The position numbers were made by a program, and so were the translations under genes. Under the pieces are notes generated by a model that searched no databases, was not told where the DNA came from, and was given only the letters and a program-made list of their open reading frames with translations. Shown here piece by piece: positions 8,298 through 16,901 of a stretch of 64,000 bases of DNA. Origin of the DNA: Sinomicrobium kalidii (GTDB lineage Bacteria; Bacteroidota; Bacteroidia; Flavobacteriales; Flavobacteriaceae); contig NZ_CP089211.1 in NCBI RefSeq assembly GCF_021183825.1, positions 4,446,501 to 4,510,500 on the forward strand, given 5' to 3'. Position 1 is the stretch's first letter. Every line of letters starts with the position of its first letter.

Positions 8298-9470
8298 TTA
8301 TAATTCCGTCAAACCCGTACCGTCTGTAAGGGCTACGTTGTATGTACTGATCTTTTTATCGAATTTCCGGCTGTATTCCTGCTCAATATCCTGTACAAAG
8401 CGGTCTGCCGTTCCTTTTTTTACAATGTTGATGGTACACCCTCCAAAGCCACCGCCCATCATCCGGCTTCCCGTAATATCGGAATTTTGTTTTGCTTTTT
8501 CCACGAGGTAATCGAGTTCCGGGCAGCTTACTTCATATTGGTGTTGCAGGCCTTTATGCGAAGCAAAAAGCAGGCTTCCCAATTTCGAAATATCGTCATC
8601 TCCCATTGCGGTTACCGCTTGCTGCACCCTGTTGTTTTCCTGTATTATATAAAGACATCGGGTATATACTTCGGTATCCATTAGGGGCTTTACCCCGAGC
8701 AGGTCGTCTTCTGTGGCATCCCGAAGGGCCTTTATATGGGGAAATTTCGTTTGCAGTAGTTCAACGCCGGTTTCGCAGGCAATTCTCCGGTCGTTATAGG
8801 CCGAATCGGCCAGGCTGTGTTTTACATTGGTGTTTATGAGGAGCAGCTCGTGGTTGGCAAAATCCACCCGCACCGGAGTGTAGTCCAGCGTCCTGCAATC
8901 GAGGAACAGGGCGTGGTCCTTTTGGCCCAGCATACTGGCAAATTGGTCCATGATACCGCATTTTACCCCGGCAAAATGGTGTTCTGCCTGTTGTGAGATG
9001 AGTGTCATGTCCCGCCGGGAAATGCCCAGGCCAAAAAGTTGATTCAATCCGAAGGCGATGCTGTTTTCCAGCGCTGCGGAAGAAGACAATCCGGCACCGT
9101 TCGGGATGTTACCACCAAAAACGATGTCAAAACCGGACAGTTCTTTTCCCGTTTTCTGTATTTCCACAACTACGCCCAGTACATAGTTCTTCCAGCTGCC
9201 TTTTTCCTGTGGTTTGACGTCGGTAAGGTTGAATTCACAGGTTTCCCTGAAGTCTGCCGCATAAACGGAACAACGGTCTGCATGCCCGTTTTTGTCTATG
9301 GCACAGCTGATATAACGGTCTATGGCTGCCGGGAGAACAAAACCGTCGTTGTAATCGGTGTGTTCCCCGATGAGGTTAATCCTTCCCGGGGACTGGATAA
9401 GCAGGGGGGAAGTGTTGTGTTTGTCAATAAAAAGGGACTTTATTTTGTCTGTTAATCTCGTTGTTGTCAT
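8298..9470 (-). CDS. galK: Galactokinase
   Basis: This enzyme phosphorylates alpha-D-galactose at C1 with ATP. The 390-residue protein shows all three GHMP-kinase signatures: the galactokinase motif GRINLIGEHTDYNDGFVLP near residue 29, the ATP-binding loop PNGAGLSSSAALE near residue 129, and the C-terminal MMGGGFGGCTINIV. It lies 60 bp downstream of the sodium/sugar symporter gene and upstream of galT, all leftward, so uptake and the first two Leloir steps are encoded together. Confidence 0.96.
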   Translation of the reverse strand: MTTTRLTDKIKSLFIDKHNTSPLLIQSPGRINLIGEHTDYNDGFVLPAAIDRYISCAIDKNGHADRCSVYAADFRETCEFNLTDVKPQEKGSWKNYVLGVVVEIQKTGKELSGFDIVFGGNIPNGAGLSSSAALENSIAFGLNQLFGLGISRRDMTLISQQAEHHFAGVKCGIMDQFASMLGQKDHALFLDCRTLDYTPVRVDFANHELLLINTNVKHSLADSAYNDRRIACETGVELLQTKFPHIKALRDATEDDLLGVKPLMDTEVYTRCLYIIQENNRVQQAVTAMGDDDISKLGSLLFASHKGLQHQYEVSCPELDYLVEKAKQNSDITGSRMMGGGFGGCTINIVKKGTADRFVQDIEQEYSRKFDKKISTYNVALTDGTGLTEL

Positions 9471-9530
9471 TCTTTATGGTCCTTTGTAGCCTGTTTAATT
9501 TGTTTTTTTCACCCGTAGAACGTAGGTGCC

Positions 9531-11081
9531 CTACCACCATACCGCGTAGATCACCGCCAGAATGCCCATAATGAGGATTGCGGAAGTATTAAATACGGGG
9601 GAGGTTTTGAAAAGTCCTTTTTCAAAGTAAATGGCCTTGGGATCTTCCATCTTGTTTTCCAGCAGGGATATACCCATGATCACGGCAGAAAGGATCAGGA
9701 AACAAAGTCCCATCCTGTTCATAAACGGAATGCCCGGGGTAAAATATTTTAAAGCTACGGACAGGGGAATGGACAAAATGACCACCCAGAAAGCCGCATT
9801 GGCCGATGTCCTTTTCCAGAACATGCCGAAAAGGAATATAACCACCACTCCGGGGCTGATAAAGCCGGTGTATTCCTGGATAAACTGGAAGGCCTGGTCG
9901 AGATTGCCCAGCAAGGGCGCCACAATAGCCCCGATGATAAGCGACAGTGCGGCTACGATACGGCCTATAGTCACTATTTTTTTATTACTTGCCGTTTTAT
10001 CCAAAGGCCTGTAGATATCCATTGTAAATATGGTAGATGCACTGTTGACCATGGAACTCAGGGAAGAACCTATGGCCGAGATGAGGGCGGCAAAAGCAAG
10101 CCCCTTGAACCCGGTAATGACGTAATTGTCGAGTATCCACGGATAAGCCTCATCCGGCTTGGTAATGTCGGCATCCAGAACAAAGGCGGCGATACCGGGG
10201 ATAACAACAATAAGGGGAAGCAATACCTTCAGGAAGGCTGCAAAGGCCGTACCTTTCTGGGCTTCTTTCAGGCTCTTGGCACCGAGTGCACGTTGTATGA
10301 TATATTGGTTATTTCCCCAGTAATAGAGGTTGGCGATCCACATACCACCGACAAGGACGCTTATTCCGGGGAGGTTTTTGTATTCTTCGTGGCCTTTGTC
10401 CAGGATCATGTCAAATTTTTCCGGAGCCCTTTCCAGCAGGGCGGAAAAACCCTCCCAGACACCTCCTCCTATGGCATTAAGGACGAGTACACTGGCCAGG
10501 AGTCCGCCGAAAATCAGTACGGTGACCTGTATTACATCAGTCCATACCACGGCTTTGAGTCCCCCGAAAATGGAAAAGGTGGCCGAAAAAATAACCAGGC
10601 CTATAATACCATATACCATATCGATACCCATGATGGTTTTAAGTGCCAGTGCACCGAGATAGAGTACGGAGGTAATGTTGACAAATACAAAGAGCAGTAC
10701 CCAGAATATAGCCAGTCCGGTATGTACCCTTTTGTCAAAGCGTTCCTCGAGGAACTGGGGCATGGTATAGATCCCCTTTTTGATGAAAATAGGCAGGAAG
10801 AACTTGGCTACGATAATCAGGGTAATGGCTGCCATGAGTTCGTAGGAAGCGATGGCCATTCCCACCACATAGCCCGATCCGGACATGCCGATAAACTGTT
10901 CGGCCGATATGTTCGATGCGATGAGGGAGCCGCCCACGGCCCACCATGGAAGTGATTTGCTGGCCAGGAAGTAGTCTTCGGCCCCTTCCTGTTTATCTTT
11001 GAATGAAAGCCATAATCCTATGGCAGCCAGCACAATAATGTAACCGGTAAAAATAACAATGTCAGTAGTAGAAAAATTCAT
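9531..11081 (-). CDS. Sodium/galactose (glucose) symporter, SSS family
   Basis: The 516-residue protein has about 14 hydrophobic segments and the SSS pattern, including ASNISAEQFIGMSGSGY near residue 60. This resembles the Vibrio sodium/galactose transporter vSGLT, and the segment KFFLPIFIKKGIYTMPQFLEER agrees as well. Substrate assignment to galactose or glucose rests on this likeness and on the galK and galT genes directly downstream. ATG 11081 was preferred to the upstream in-frame start at 11105, because MNFSTTDIVIF begins directly with the first membrane helix. Confidence 0.9.
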   Translation of the reverse strand: MNFSTTDIVIFTGYIIVLAAIGLWLSFKDKQEGAEDYFLASKSLPWWAVGGSLIASNISAEQFIGMSGSGYVVGMAIASYELMAAITLIIVAKFFLPIFIKKGIYTMPQFLEERFDKRVHTGLAIFWVLLFVFVNITSVLYLGALALKTIMGIDMVYGIIGLVIFSATFSIFGGLKAVVWTDVIQVTVLIFGGLLASVLVLNAIGGGVWEGFSALLERAPEKFDMILDKGHEEYKNLPGISVLVGGMWIANLYYWGNNQYIIQRALGAKSLKEAQKGTAFAAFLKVLLPLIVVIPGIAAFVLDADITKPDEAYPWILDNYVITGFKGLAFAALISAIGSSLSSMVNSASTIFTMDIYRPLDKTASNKKIVTIGRIVAALSLIIGAIVAPLLGNLDQAFQFIQEYTGFISPGVVVIFLFGMFWKRTSANAAFWVVILSIPLSVALKYFTPGIPFMNRMGLCFLILSAVIMGISLLENKMEDPKAIYFEKGLFKTSPVFNTSAILIMGILAVIYAVWW

Positions 11082-11147
11082 AATAGGTTCAGATTGATCT
11101 CGCACAAAAAAAGATAGACTTCAACACATGTAGAAACAAAAGTCGGT

Positions 11148-11155
11148 CAAAGCTA
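11148..11155 (-). promoter_or_regulatory. Candidate -7 box for the galactose operon
   Basis: The leftward strand reads TAGCTTTG, matching TAnnTTTG, about 70 bp before the symporter start. No convincing -33 TTG is seen at the usual spacing. Confidence 0.4.
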
Positions 11156-11323
11156 TCTGTAAATGCTAAATTGCCGCCTAAAAGTACAGATTTTTTTTAT
11201 TTATGAAAGAATGTTGTATGGAATATAACGAAATCGTCAAAAAATTGACACAAGATGCAGATAAATTGACACGGAGATGTAATAGATATGGGGAAGAGGC
11301 TCCCCGGAGTATTAAAAAGCAGC

Positions 11324-12511
11324 TCAGGATATTTTGTTATCATTAAAGGCAGAAGGGAGCAACTGGGGGATAAATTTGATCAGGATCGGGAGCAGGACCC
11401 CTCCTCCGGGCAACAGGAAAATGGCCAGGGACGGAATGGATTTACAGATGTCCAGCAACTGGGTCTTTACTTTTTGTTTTTCTTCTTTGGTTAGTTCCTT
11501 TACGGTGGATTTGGACAGAAGTACCACCAGTTCCCTGCTCAGCGAAAGCTCCTGTTGTAACCGTTTTTTATTGCGAAGGATCAGGTTGCTTACCATCTTG
11601 GTGGAATTGTCATAAAAATGTTTTACAGGGTTGGAAAAATTCAGGATAGGAATTTCATCCCGGTGTTTTCCGAAAAAATCCTGCACAAAGGCGATGGACC
11701 TTTCAACCTCTTCTGTTTGCAATGACAAGCTTTCGCCGAGTTTCAGTACAAATTGTTTTTCTTCTTCAATAATGGCCCCGTCATTCCACACAGTAAGGCA
11801 GGCCAGGTCTGTAATGTATTTTTTTTCCAGTACCGAAGTATACGAACTGGTTTTACGGAACGGGATGAGCGGAGCCTGCTTGTCAAACGATCCGGTATAT
11901 CTGGCCGAGGCTTCGAACAGGCGTACCAGCTGGATATCGTATTCGTTCTTTTCGGGTTTGGCTTCCAGGGCGCGGTACATGGTATCAATAACAAAGGTCT
12001 CCAGGTTTTTGGCATATGCAATACAATCAGTGTTCCCTTCCAGGAACTTTATATAGGTGAGTGTATCGATATACAGCAGTGCGTTGGTAAGTACGCGGTT
12101 GAAATTTTTGGTAAGGATATTTTCGTCAAACTGTATCCTGTTGCCGATGATCTTTTCCAGTTTTGACGACGGTTTTTTGCCGGAGAGGAGTTTGTCAAAA
12201 AAAGAAACATCATTGCTTTCTATTTTGGTGTAGAAAGCAATGATGTTGTCTATGGCTTTTTCGTAAACCAGTTTTCCGTGATATGAATAATAAACCGTCA
12301 GGAGGGAGAGGTACAAATGGGTCTTGGACAGTTCTTCCTCGGTGAGTTTATTTTCAATATGCAGGGGCAGCGCCGGCTTTACGTTTGTACCGTAAATAAA
12401 CCCCGATGCCCTGAGCTTGCCGTACAACCGGATGTTTTTTATCGGAAACCCGTCCGATTCTCCCAGTATGGTGTTTAATTTACCTATCCATCCGGCCGCC
12501 GAGGGGTTCAT
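11324..12511 (-). CDS. LETM1-related biofilm-associated protein
   Basis: This 395-residue cytosolic-looking protein ends in a LETM1-like segment: LLDICKSIPSLAIFLLPGGG followed by PILIKFIPQLLPSAF. The long N-terminal part is helical with no signal peptide. A flavobacterial family of this layout is annotated as LETM1-related biofilm-associated protein. LETM1 itself is a mitochondrial inner-membrane protein of ion homeostasis, and the bacterial role is not established. The gene stands alone, leftward, between the galactose operon promoter and the superoxide dismutase gene. Confidence 0.75.
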   Translation of the reverse strand: MNPSAAGWIGKLNTILGESDGFPIKNIRLYGKLRASGFIYGTNVKPALPLHIENKLTEEELSKTHLYLSLLTVYYSYHGKLVYEKAIDNIIAFYTKIESNDVSFFDKLLSGKKPSSKLEKIIGNRIQFDENILTKNFNRVLTNALLYIDTLTYIKFLEGNTDCIAYAKNLETFVIDTMYRALEAKPEKNEYDIQLVRLFEASARYTGSFDKQAPLIPFRKTSSYTSVLEKKYITDLACLTVWNDGAIIEEEKQFVLKLGESLSLQTEEVERSIAFVQDFFGKHRDEIPILNFSNPVKHFYDNSTKMVSNLILRNKKRLQQELSLSRELVVLLSKSTVKELTKEEKQKVKTQLLDICKSIPSLAIFLLPGGGVLLPILIKFIPQLLPSAFNDNKIS

Positions 12512-12576
12512 AGGGTATAGGGATTAGTTATGTGTATGTTCGTTTGTGGTCAGCCCCTGAAATGTTTCTGGAAAAA

Positions 12577-13164
12577 TTATTGCAGTATTACTCCACCGCA
12601 GCTTATCCGAGCTCCTGCAGCACCGCTGGGCTGAGAGGTGAAATCATCTGCGCCCTGGTGTACAATAACACCTTTTCCCACAATGTTTTTGGTATCGTCA
12701 TCACAATCGATACACCATTCGTCTGTGGAAAAAGTGATAGCGCCTTTACCTTCTTCATCAGCAGTAAAGTTTCCTATATCACCCTTGTGATATCCTTCGG
12801 CGTCTCCCCATTTTCCGTGTTTTTCAAAAGTGGGGTTCCAGTGGCCGCCTGTGGATTTTCCGTCCGGGGAGGAACAATCTGCCTTTTCGTGCAGGTGGAT
12901 GGCGTGTTCTCCCGGTTCCAGGCCTTCGAAAGTAGCGGTCATGGTCACGGTACCGTTTTCTTCCTTGAATATGGCCATTCCTTTTACCTCGGAGTCACTT
13001 TTAGGGTCCATCTGCACCGTAAGTTCTTCAACGGTTTCTGTTTTGGCCCCGGTAGGAGCCGGTTCTTCTTTTTCGGTGACAGCTTCTTTTTCCTTTTTCG
13101 GCGTGTTTTTACAGGAAACGGATAAAAACAATACGGATAATGTTAATAATGCTACTTTTCTCAT
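12577..13164 (-). CDS. sodC: Cu/Zn superoxide dismutase, lipoprotein
   Basis: The 195-residue protein has a signal peptide with a lipobox Cys near residue 18 (FLSVSCKN). After a charged linker comes a SodC domain. Metal ligands are visible: H90 and H92 in AIHLHE, bridging H108 in GGHWNP, H116 and H126 with D129 (YHKGD) for zinc, and H169 in VHQGADDF for copper. Cysteines at about 97 and 189 fit the conserved disulfide. All catalytic ligands appear present, so it should be an active periplasmic or outer-membrane-anchored dismutase. It is monocistronic and leftward. Confidence 0.94.
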   Translation of the reverse strand: MRKVALLTLSVLFLSVSCKNTPKKEKEAVTEKEEPAPTGAKTETVEELTVQMDPKSDSEVKGMAIFKEENGTVTMTATFEGLEPGEHAIHLHEKADCSSPDGKSTGGHWNPTFEKHGKWGDAEGYHKGDIGNFTADEEGKGAITFSTDEWCIDCDDDTKNIVGKGVIVHQGADDFTSQPSGAAGARISCGGVILQ

Positions 13165-13212
13165 AATATCTAAATTTTAAAGTTTAAAATTACTTAGCCT
13201 TGTCCTGTTGAC

Positions 13213-13220
13213 CAAATTTA
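13213..13220 (-). promoter_or_regulatory. Candidate -7 box for sodC
   Basis: The leftward strand reads TAAATTTG about 50 bp before the sodC start, fitting TAnnTTTG. No -33 element is evident. Confidence 0.4.
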
Positions 13221-13319
13221 TACCGCGTTTTCTCCGTTTTTATTTGTGGTCCTCTCATTCCGGGCTATTCCCACATTTCTTTTAGGACGCAGGTCTTTTA
13301 TGCTAAAGACAGTCTCACT

Positions 13320-14072
13320 TCAGGGAATGGCTGAAATTTCGGTATCTCCTATAACGATCCCCTTGCGTACTTCGGGATTTCCCTTATAACGTATCGTGGC
13401 CTCTCCGTAGGATGTTACCTTTAGCCTGTCGGTAACATTACATTGAAAATTGCTGCCGCCATAGGCAACGATCCGGGTGGATTTACTGCTGGCCTGTAAG
13501 GTGTTGATCTCACTTTCCCCGTAGGAAGTGAATTTTTGTTTTCCGATGTTCCCCTTTTTGATTTCGAGCTGGCTTTCCCCGAATATGGTCACTTTAAGGT
13601 TGTTTACGGTGGCGTCGTTTACAACTACCTCGGATTCCCCGTAAATGTTAAGCTTCATTTTATCCAGGTTGAGGGGACTTTCGAATACAATGGTTTCTTC
13701 ACCTCTTATGGCAAATGTGCTTGCGTTTTTATAAGTGACCACTGCTTTTACGACAGTGCCCTTGTAGAGCGGTTTTTTTCTTTTTTTACCTTTGCCCTTG
13801 ATCTTTTCCGTTTTGGTAACCACTCTTGCACCGTCGAGATACATGTGCAGGACCCCGTTTTTTACTTCCACGTTGAACTTTTCAAAGGGTTCGTTAATGT
13901 CTTCTATAGTAACGGATGTTTTGTTTCCTTCCCTGAAGGTGACCTGGATATGCGGATTTACAATAACCTTGTCAAAATCATCTGCGGAAATGGTACGGGA
14001 CTGGGAGGTCACTGCCTCCGGTAGCATAAAGATGAGTATTATACCTAAAAAAGTGAAGATTTTAGTGTTCAT
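13320..14072 (-). CDS. Head GIN domain protein (DUF2807)
   Basis: The 250-residue protein has a signal peptide (about residues 1-23) and then a repeating right-handed beta architecture. Recurrent turns such as YGESEV, FGESQL, YGESEI, YGGSNF and YGEATI occur about every 18-21 residues. This is the head GIN/DUF2807 pattern, once labelled a putative autotransporter adhesin. It is expected outside the cytoplasm, and its molecular role is unknown. A basic stretch KIKGKGKKRKKP interrupts the domain near residue 100. It is a single leftward gene. Confidence 0.82.
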   Translation of the reverse strand: MNTKIFTFLGIILIFMLPEAVTSQSRTISADDFDKVIVNPHIQVTFREGNKTSVTIEDINEPFEKFNVEVKNGVLHMYLDGARVVTKTEKIKGKGKKRKKPLYKGTVVKAVVTYKNASTFAIRGEETIVFESPLNLDKMKLNIYGESEVVVNDATVNNLKVTIFGESQLEIKKGNIGKQKFTSYGESEINTLQASSKSTRIVAYGGSNFQCNVTDRLKVTSYGEATIRYKGNPEVRKGIVIGDTEISAIP

Positions 14073-14157
14073 GACTTTTGGGTGTTATGTTATTTTGTGT
14101 TTTCTTCCCGGGAAAGTTATTGATAATTGCGTCTTTGTCCGGAGAAAATTTCTATAT

Positions 14158-14165
14158 CAAATATA
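14158..14165 (-). promoter_or_regulatory. Candidate -7 box for the head GIN gene
   Basis: The leftward strand reads TATATTTG about 86 bp before the start codon, matching TAnnTTTG. Confidence 0.35.
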
Positions 14166-14249
14166 GGGAAAAGACGAGACTTTTATCGAGAGAGGGCCGG
14201 TGTTTTATTTGTTTTTATCGAATTTACCGGGCTCAGCCCATTATGCCGT

Positions 14250-15167
14250 CTATACCACAATGGATGTTCCGTTTTGTCCGACAAGATCGTTCTTATGATC
14301 GAGGTAAAAGTCTATGCGGCCCAGGTTGATACCGAAACACCCTACCTGGTTTACCAGTACCTGTTCGCCTTTTCTGTTTTGGTGAATGGCCGGCCTGTCC
14401 ATAAACGTGTGGGTATGTCCGCCTATGATGAGGTCTATGTTCTCGGTATTTTCGGCAAGATTGACATCGGAGGGGATATCGGGATTTTTATATTTGTAGC
14501 CCAGGTGCGAAAGGCATATTACGATATGACAGCCTTCTTTTTCCCTGAGGACGGTAGACATGTCCTGCGCGATTTCCACAGGGTCCAGGTACCTGGTTTC
14601 CTTATAGAGATTGTCGTTGACAAGCCCCTTTAACCGGATGCCCAGTCCGAAAACACCGATTTTCACCCCGTCTTTTTCAAAGACCTTATACGGCCTTGTA
14701 TGGGTGTCCATAATGGTGTTGGAGAAATCGTAATTGGCGATCAGGAAATCGAAATCGGCATGGGGGAGCTGGGCATAGAGCCCGTCAATACCATTGTCGA
14801 AATCGTGGTTACCGATGGTTGCCGCATCGTATTTGAGCATGCTCATCAGTTTAAATTCCAGTTCCCCGCCGTAGTAATTGAAATAAGGAGTGCCCTGAAA
14901 AATATCTCCTGCGTCGAGCAACAGGGTACCGGGGTTTTCTTTCCGGATATTTTCTACGAGTGTGGCCCTTCTGGCAATTCCTCCCTGGCCGGGATTCCTG
15001 GGGTCGTCTTCGGGGAAGATGTCGATGTGGCTGTGCACATCGTTCGTGTGCAGTATGGTAATATGTTTTCGGGGAGGAATGCCGATACAGGAAGATAGTG
15101 AAAGTCCTCCGAGGGAAAGCAGTGTGGTGGATGCGGCGGTGTGTTGTATGAAATCCCTTCTTTTCAT
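14250..15167 (-). CDS. Tat-exported metallophosphatase, 5'-nucleotidase catalytic domain only
   Basis: This 305-residue protein starts MKRRDFIQ with a twin-arginine motif and hydrophobic stretch, so folded export by Tat is likely. The calcineurin-like metal motifs appear in order: DVHSH, DAGDIFQG, GNHDFDNG, and GGHTHTF near the C-terminus. It corresponds to the catalytic half of UshA/5'-nucleotidases. The substrate-binding C-terminal domain is absent from this gene and from its neighbours. The start at 15167 was chosen over 15203 because the RR motif follows immediately. The substrate is unknown, and a nucleotide or phosphoester is likely. Confidence 0.82.
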   Translation of the reverse strand: MKRRDFIQHTAASTTLLSLGGLSLSSCIGIPPRKHITILHTNDVHSHIDIFPEDDPRNPGQGGIARRATLVENIRKENPGTLLLDAGDIFQGTPYFNYYGGELEFKLMSMLKYDAATIGNHDFDNGIDGLYAQLPHADFDFLIANYDFSNTIMDTHTRPYKVFEKDGVKIGVFGLGIRLKGLVNDNLYKETRYLDPVEIAQDMSTVLREKEGCHIVICLSHLGYKYKNPDIPSDVNLAENTENIDLIIGGHTHTFMDRPAIHQNRKGEQVLVNQVGCFGINLGRIDFYLDHKNDLVGQNGTSIVV

Positions 15168-15200
15168 GGTGCAGGATAAAGAAATTAAACTTACCGGACC

Positions 15201-15208
15201 CAAAGTTA
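15201..15208 (-). promoter_or_regulatory. Candidate -7 box for the metallophosphatase gene
   Basis: The leftward strand reads TAACTTTG about 34 bp before the chosen start at 15167. The position also argues against the upstream start at 15203. Confidence 0.4.
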
Positions 15209-15302
15209 CGTGTTTTTTCGGGATGTATCCGCCCTGTGACCGCTTTTTGATGTTAAATAAAAGGAACCTTTGGCCTGCCGGAAGAGGTGAAATTTCTCAG
15301 GC

Positions 15303-15980
15303 TCAGTCTTTCAGTAAGTCCGGCCTTCTTTCGCTGGTACGCCTGTACGCTTGTTCTTCCCGCCATTTTTCGATTTTCGGGAAATTACCGCTGAGCAGGA
15401 TATCGGGCACTTTCCAGCCTTTGTATTCCGAAGGCCTTGTGTATACGGGCGGGGCAAGGAGATTGTCCTGGAAAGAGTCGGTGAGGGCAGAGGTTTCGTT
15501 ATTGAGCACCCCGGGTATGAGCCGGATAATGGCGTCACACAAAACGGCAGCCCCAAGTTCGCCACCTGATAACACGTAATCGCCTATCGATATTTCCCGG
15601 GTGACGAACTGATCGCGTACGCGCTGGTCCACACCCTTGTAATGTCCGCAGAGGATGATAATGTTTTCGTAAAGGGAAAGCTGGTTGGCAGTCTTCTGGT
15701 TCAGGGTATCACCGTCGGGCGTCATGTAGATCACTTCATCATAATCCCGTTCAGACTTCAGTTTCGTGATGCACTTGTCTATGGGTTCTATCATCATTAC
15801 CATGCCGGCACCTCCGCCAAACTGGTAGTCGTCCACAGTTTTGTAGTTGTCGGTGGTGTAATCGCGCAGGTTATGGGTGTGTACTTCTACCAGTCCCTTG
15901 TCGATGGCCCTTTTCAGGATAGAGGCTTCAAAAGGGCTCCTGAGGAGTTCAGGGAGTACGGTGATGATATCGATACGCAT
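15303..15980 (-). CDS. trmD: tRNA (guanine-37-N1)-methyltransferase
   Basis: TrmD methylates G37 of tRNAs using SAM bound in a trefoil knot, preventing +1 frameshifts. The 225-residue protein starts [13 protein letters not shown] and carries [12 protein letters not shown]. The knot signatures [16 protein letters not shown] and [13 protein letters not shown] are present, as is the C-terminal DSF with [11 protein letters not shown]. Length is typical. It is leftward, 95 bp after a coiled-coil membrane protein gene. No rpsP, rimM or rplS gene flanks it. Confidence 0.96.
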   Translation of the reverse strand: MRIDIITVLPELLRSPFEASILKRAIDKGLVEVHTHNLRDYTTDNYKTVDDYQFGGGAGMVMMIEPIDKCITKLKSERDYDEVIYMTPDGDTLNQKTANQLSLYENIIILCGHYKGVDQRVRDQFVTREISIGDYVLSGGELGAAVLCDAIIRLIPGVLNNETSALTDSFQDNLLAPPVYTRPSEYKGWKVPDILLSGNFPKIEKWREEQAYRRTSERRPDLLKD

Positions 15981-16002
15981 GCTTTACGGGGTTCAGGGTT
16001 AC

Positions 16003-16071
16003 AGGTTCAAAGTTCAAGGTTGCGACTGATCAACAGCCACCTGCAACTTTGAACCTTAAACGTTGAACTTT
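16003..16071. repeat. Intergenic inverted repeat between trmD and the coiled-coil gene
   Basis: AGGTTCAAAGTT at 16003-16014 pairs perfectly with AACTTTGAACCT at 16045-16056. A second 9-bp pair, AAAGTTCAA at 16009-16017, matches TTGAACTTT at 16063-16071. The arms are built from repeats of GTTCAA. No clear T-run follows, so it is a structured intergenic repeat more than a plain terminator. Confidence 0.6.
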
Positions 16072-16075
16072 AGGT

Positions 16076-16708
16076 CTACTTTGCCTTGGCGATCTTTTGC
16101 TTGTTGATCTCGTCCTGTAGCTGCCGCCTTACTTTTTGTTCCCTTTCCAATGCTTTTTTGCGGTGTTCCTCGTATTCCCTTTCGAGGTCGGCAAGGGCTT
16201 TTTTGGCATTCTGGGTCACTACATTGCTGTTCTTGAACTTGTAGATAAAGAAGAGGAGGACAACAGCGAGTAATCCGACAATACCCCACATGGTTGCCTT
16301 ATAGGCGGACTTGTCTATGAGGGCACCGAAAAAGGAAATGCTGTCCCTTTCGTTGGTCAGGGTACTTACGTGATTCTGGCTTTCCTGCAATTTTCCCTTG
16401 AGGGACTCGATCTCGCTGTTCTGGGTTTTGGAAAGGTTGATGGACTCCGCCAGTTCCTTTTCCACCCTTGCCATAGAATCGAGGGTATTCTTTTTAAGGG
16501 TATAAAGCCAGTTCTTTTTTACGACCTTGTATTCCTGGTAATTGTTGGATCGTTGTATGATAAACTCAAATTGGTTATCTACACTGCCTTCAGTGAGAGA
16601 TAACTTGGATTCTTCTTCGTCCGTAGCTTCCTGCGCATTTATAACGTTTGTAAAAAGGGTAATCAGTGTAAGTGCAATACATGCAAGGTATACGTTTTTC
16701 ATTTTCAT
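16076..16708 (-). CDS. Exported coiled-coil protein with one membrane span, next to trmD
   Basis: The 210-residue protein has a signal peptide (about 1-25, ending INAQ). A heptad-rich region follows (about 70-120), then a membrane span near 138-156 (MWGIVGLLAVVLLFFIY) and a C-terminal charged coiled coil (about 165-205, with EREYEEHRKKALEREQKV). It shows no methyltransferase motif. From memory, relatives beside trmD are sometimes labelled tRNA methyltransferase, apparently by neighbourhood alone. Function is unknown. The layout suggests an envelope scaffold or adaptor with coils on both sides of the membrane. Confidence 0.7.
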   Translation of the reverse strand: MKMKNVYLACIALTLITLFTNVINAQEATDEEESKLSLTEGSVDNQFEFIIQRSNNYQEYKVVKKNWLYTLKKNTLDSMARVEKELAESINLSKTQNSEIESLKGKLQESQNHVSTLTNERDSISFFGALIDKSAYKATMWGIVGLLAVVLLFFIYKFKNSNVVTQNAKKALADLEREYEEHRKKALEREQKVRRQLQDEINKQKIAKAK

Positions 16709-16783
16709 TTCAGACTGTACTTGTTGTTTGTTCGTGTTTATGGTTCGTAACGTTCAGTTAACTTACTTATTGTAGTAATGTAT

Positions 16784-16816
16784 TAAAAATGACAGCCTCA
16801 CCGGTAAGTGAGGCTG
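16784..16816 (-). terminator. Terminator after the GAPDH gene
   Basis: A perfect 9-bp stem (CAGCCTCAC at 16793-16801 and GTGAGGCTG at 16808-16816) with a 6-base loop. It is followed on the leftward strand by a T-rich run. Confidence 0.75.
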
Positions 16817-16901
16817 CAAATATATGGAATATTATGTGTTTATAACAAATTGATAAACAATAATCTAACCTTTGGTTAATATCGGCTTTACAAAGGAAAT
16901 T

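Noticed and set aside
16076..16708. A second tRNA methyltransferase next to trmD
   Set aside because: The protein has a signal peptide, coiled coils and a membrane span but no SAM-binding or knot motifs.
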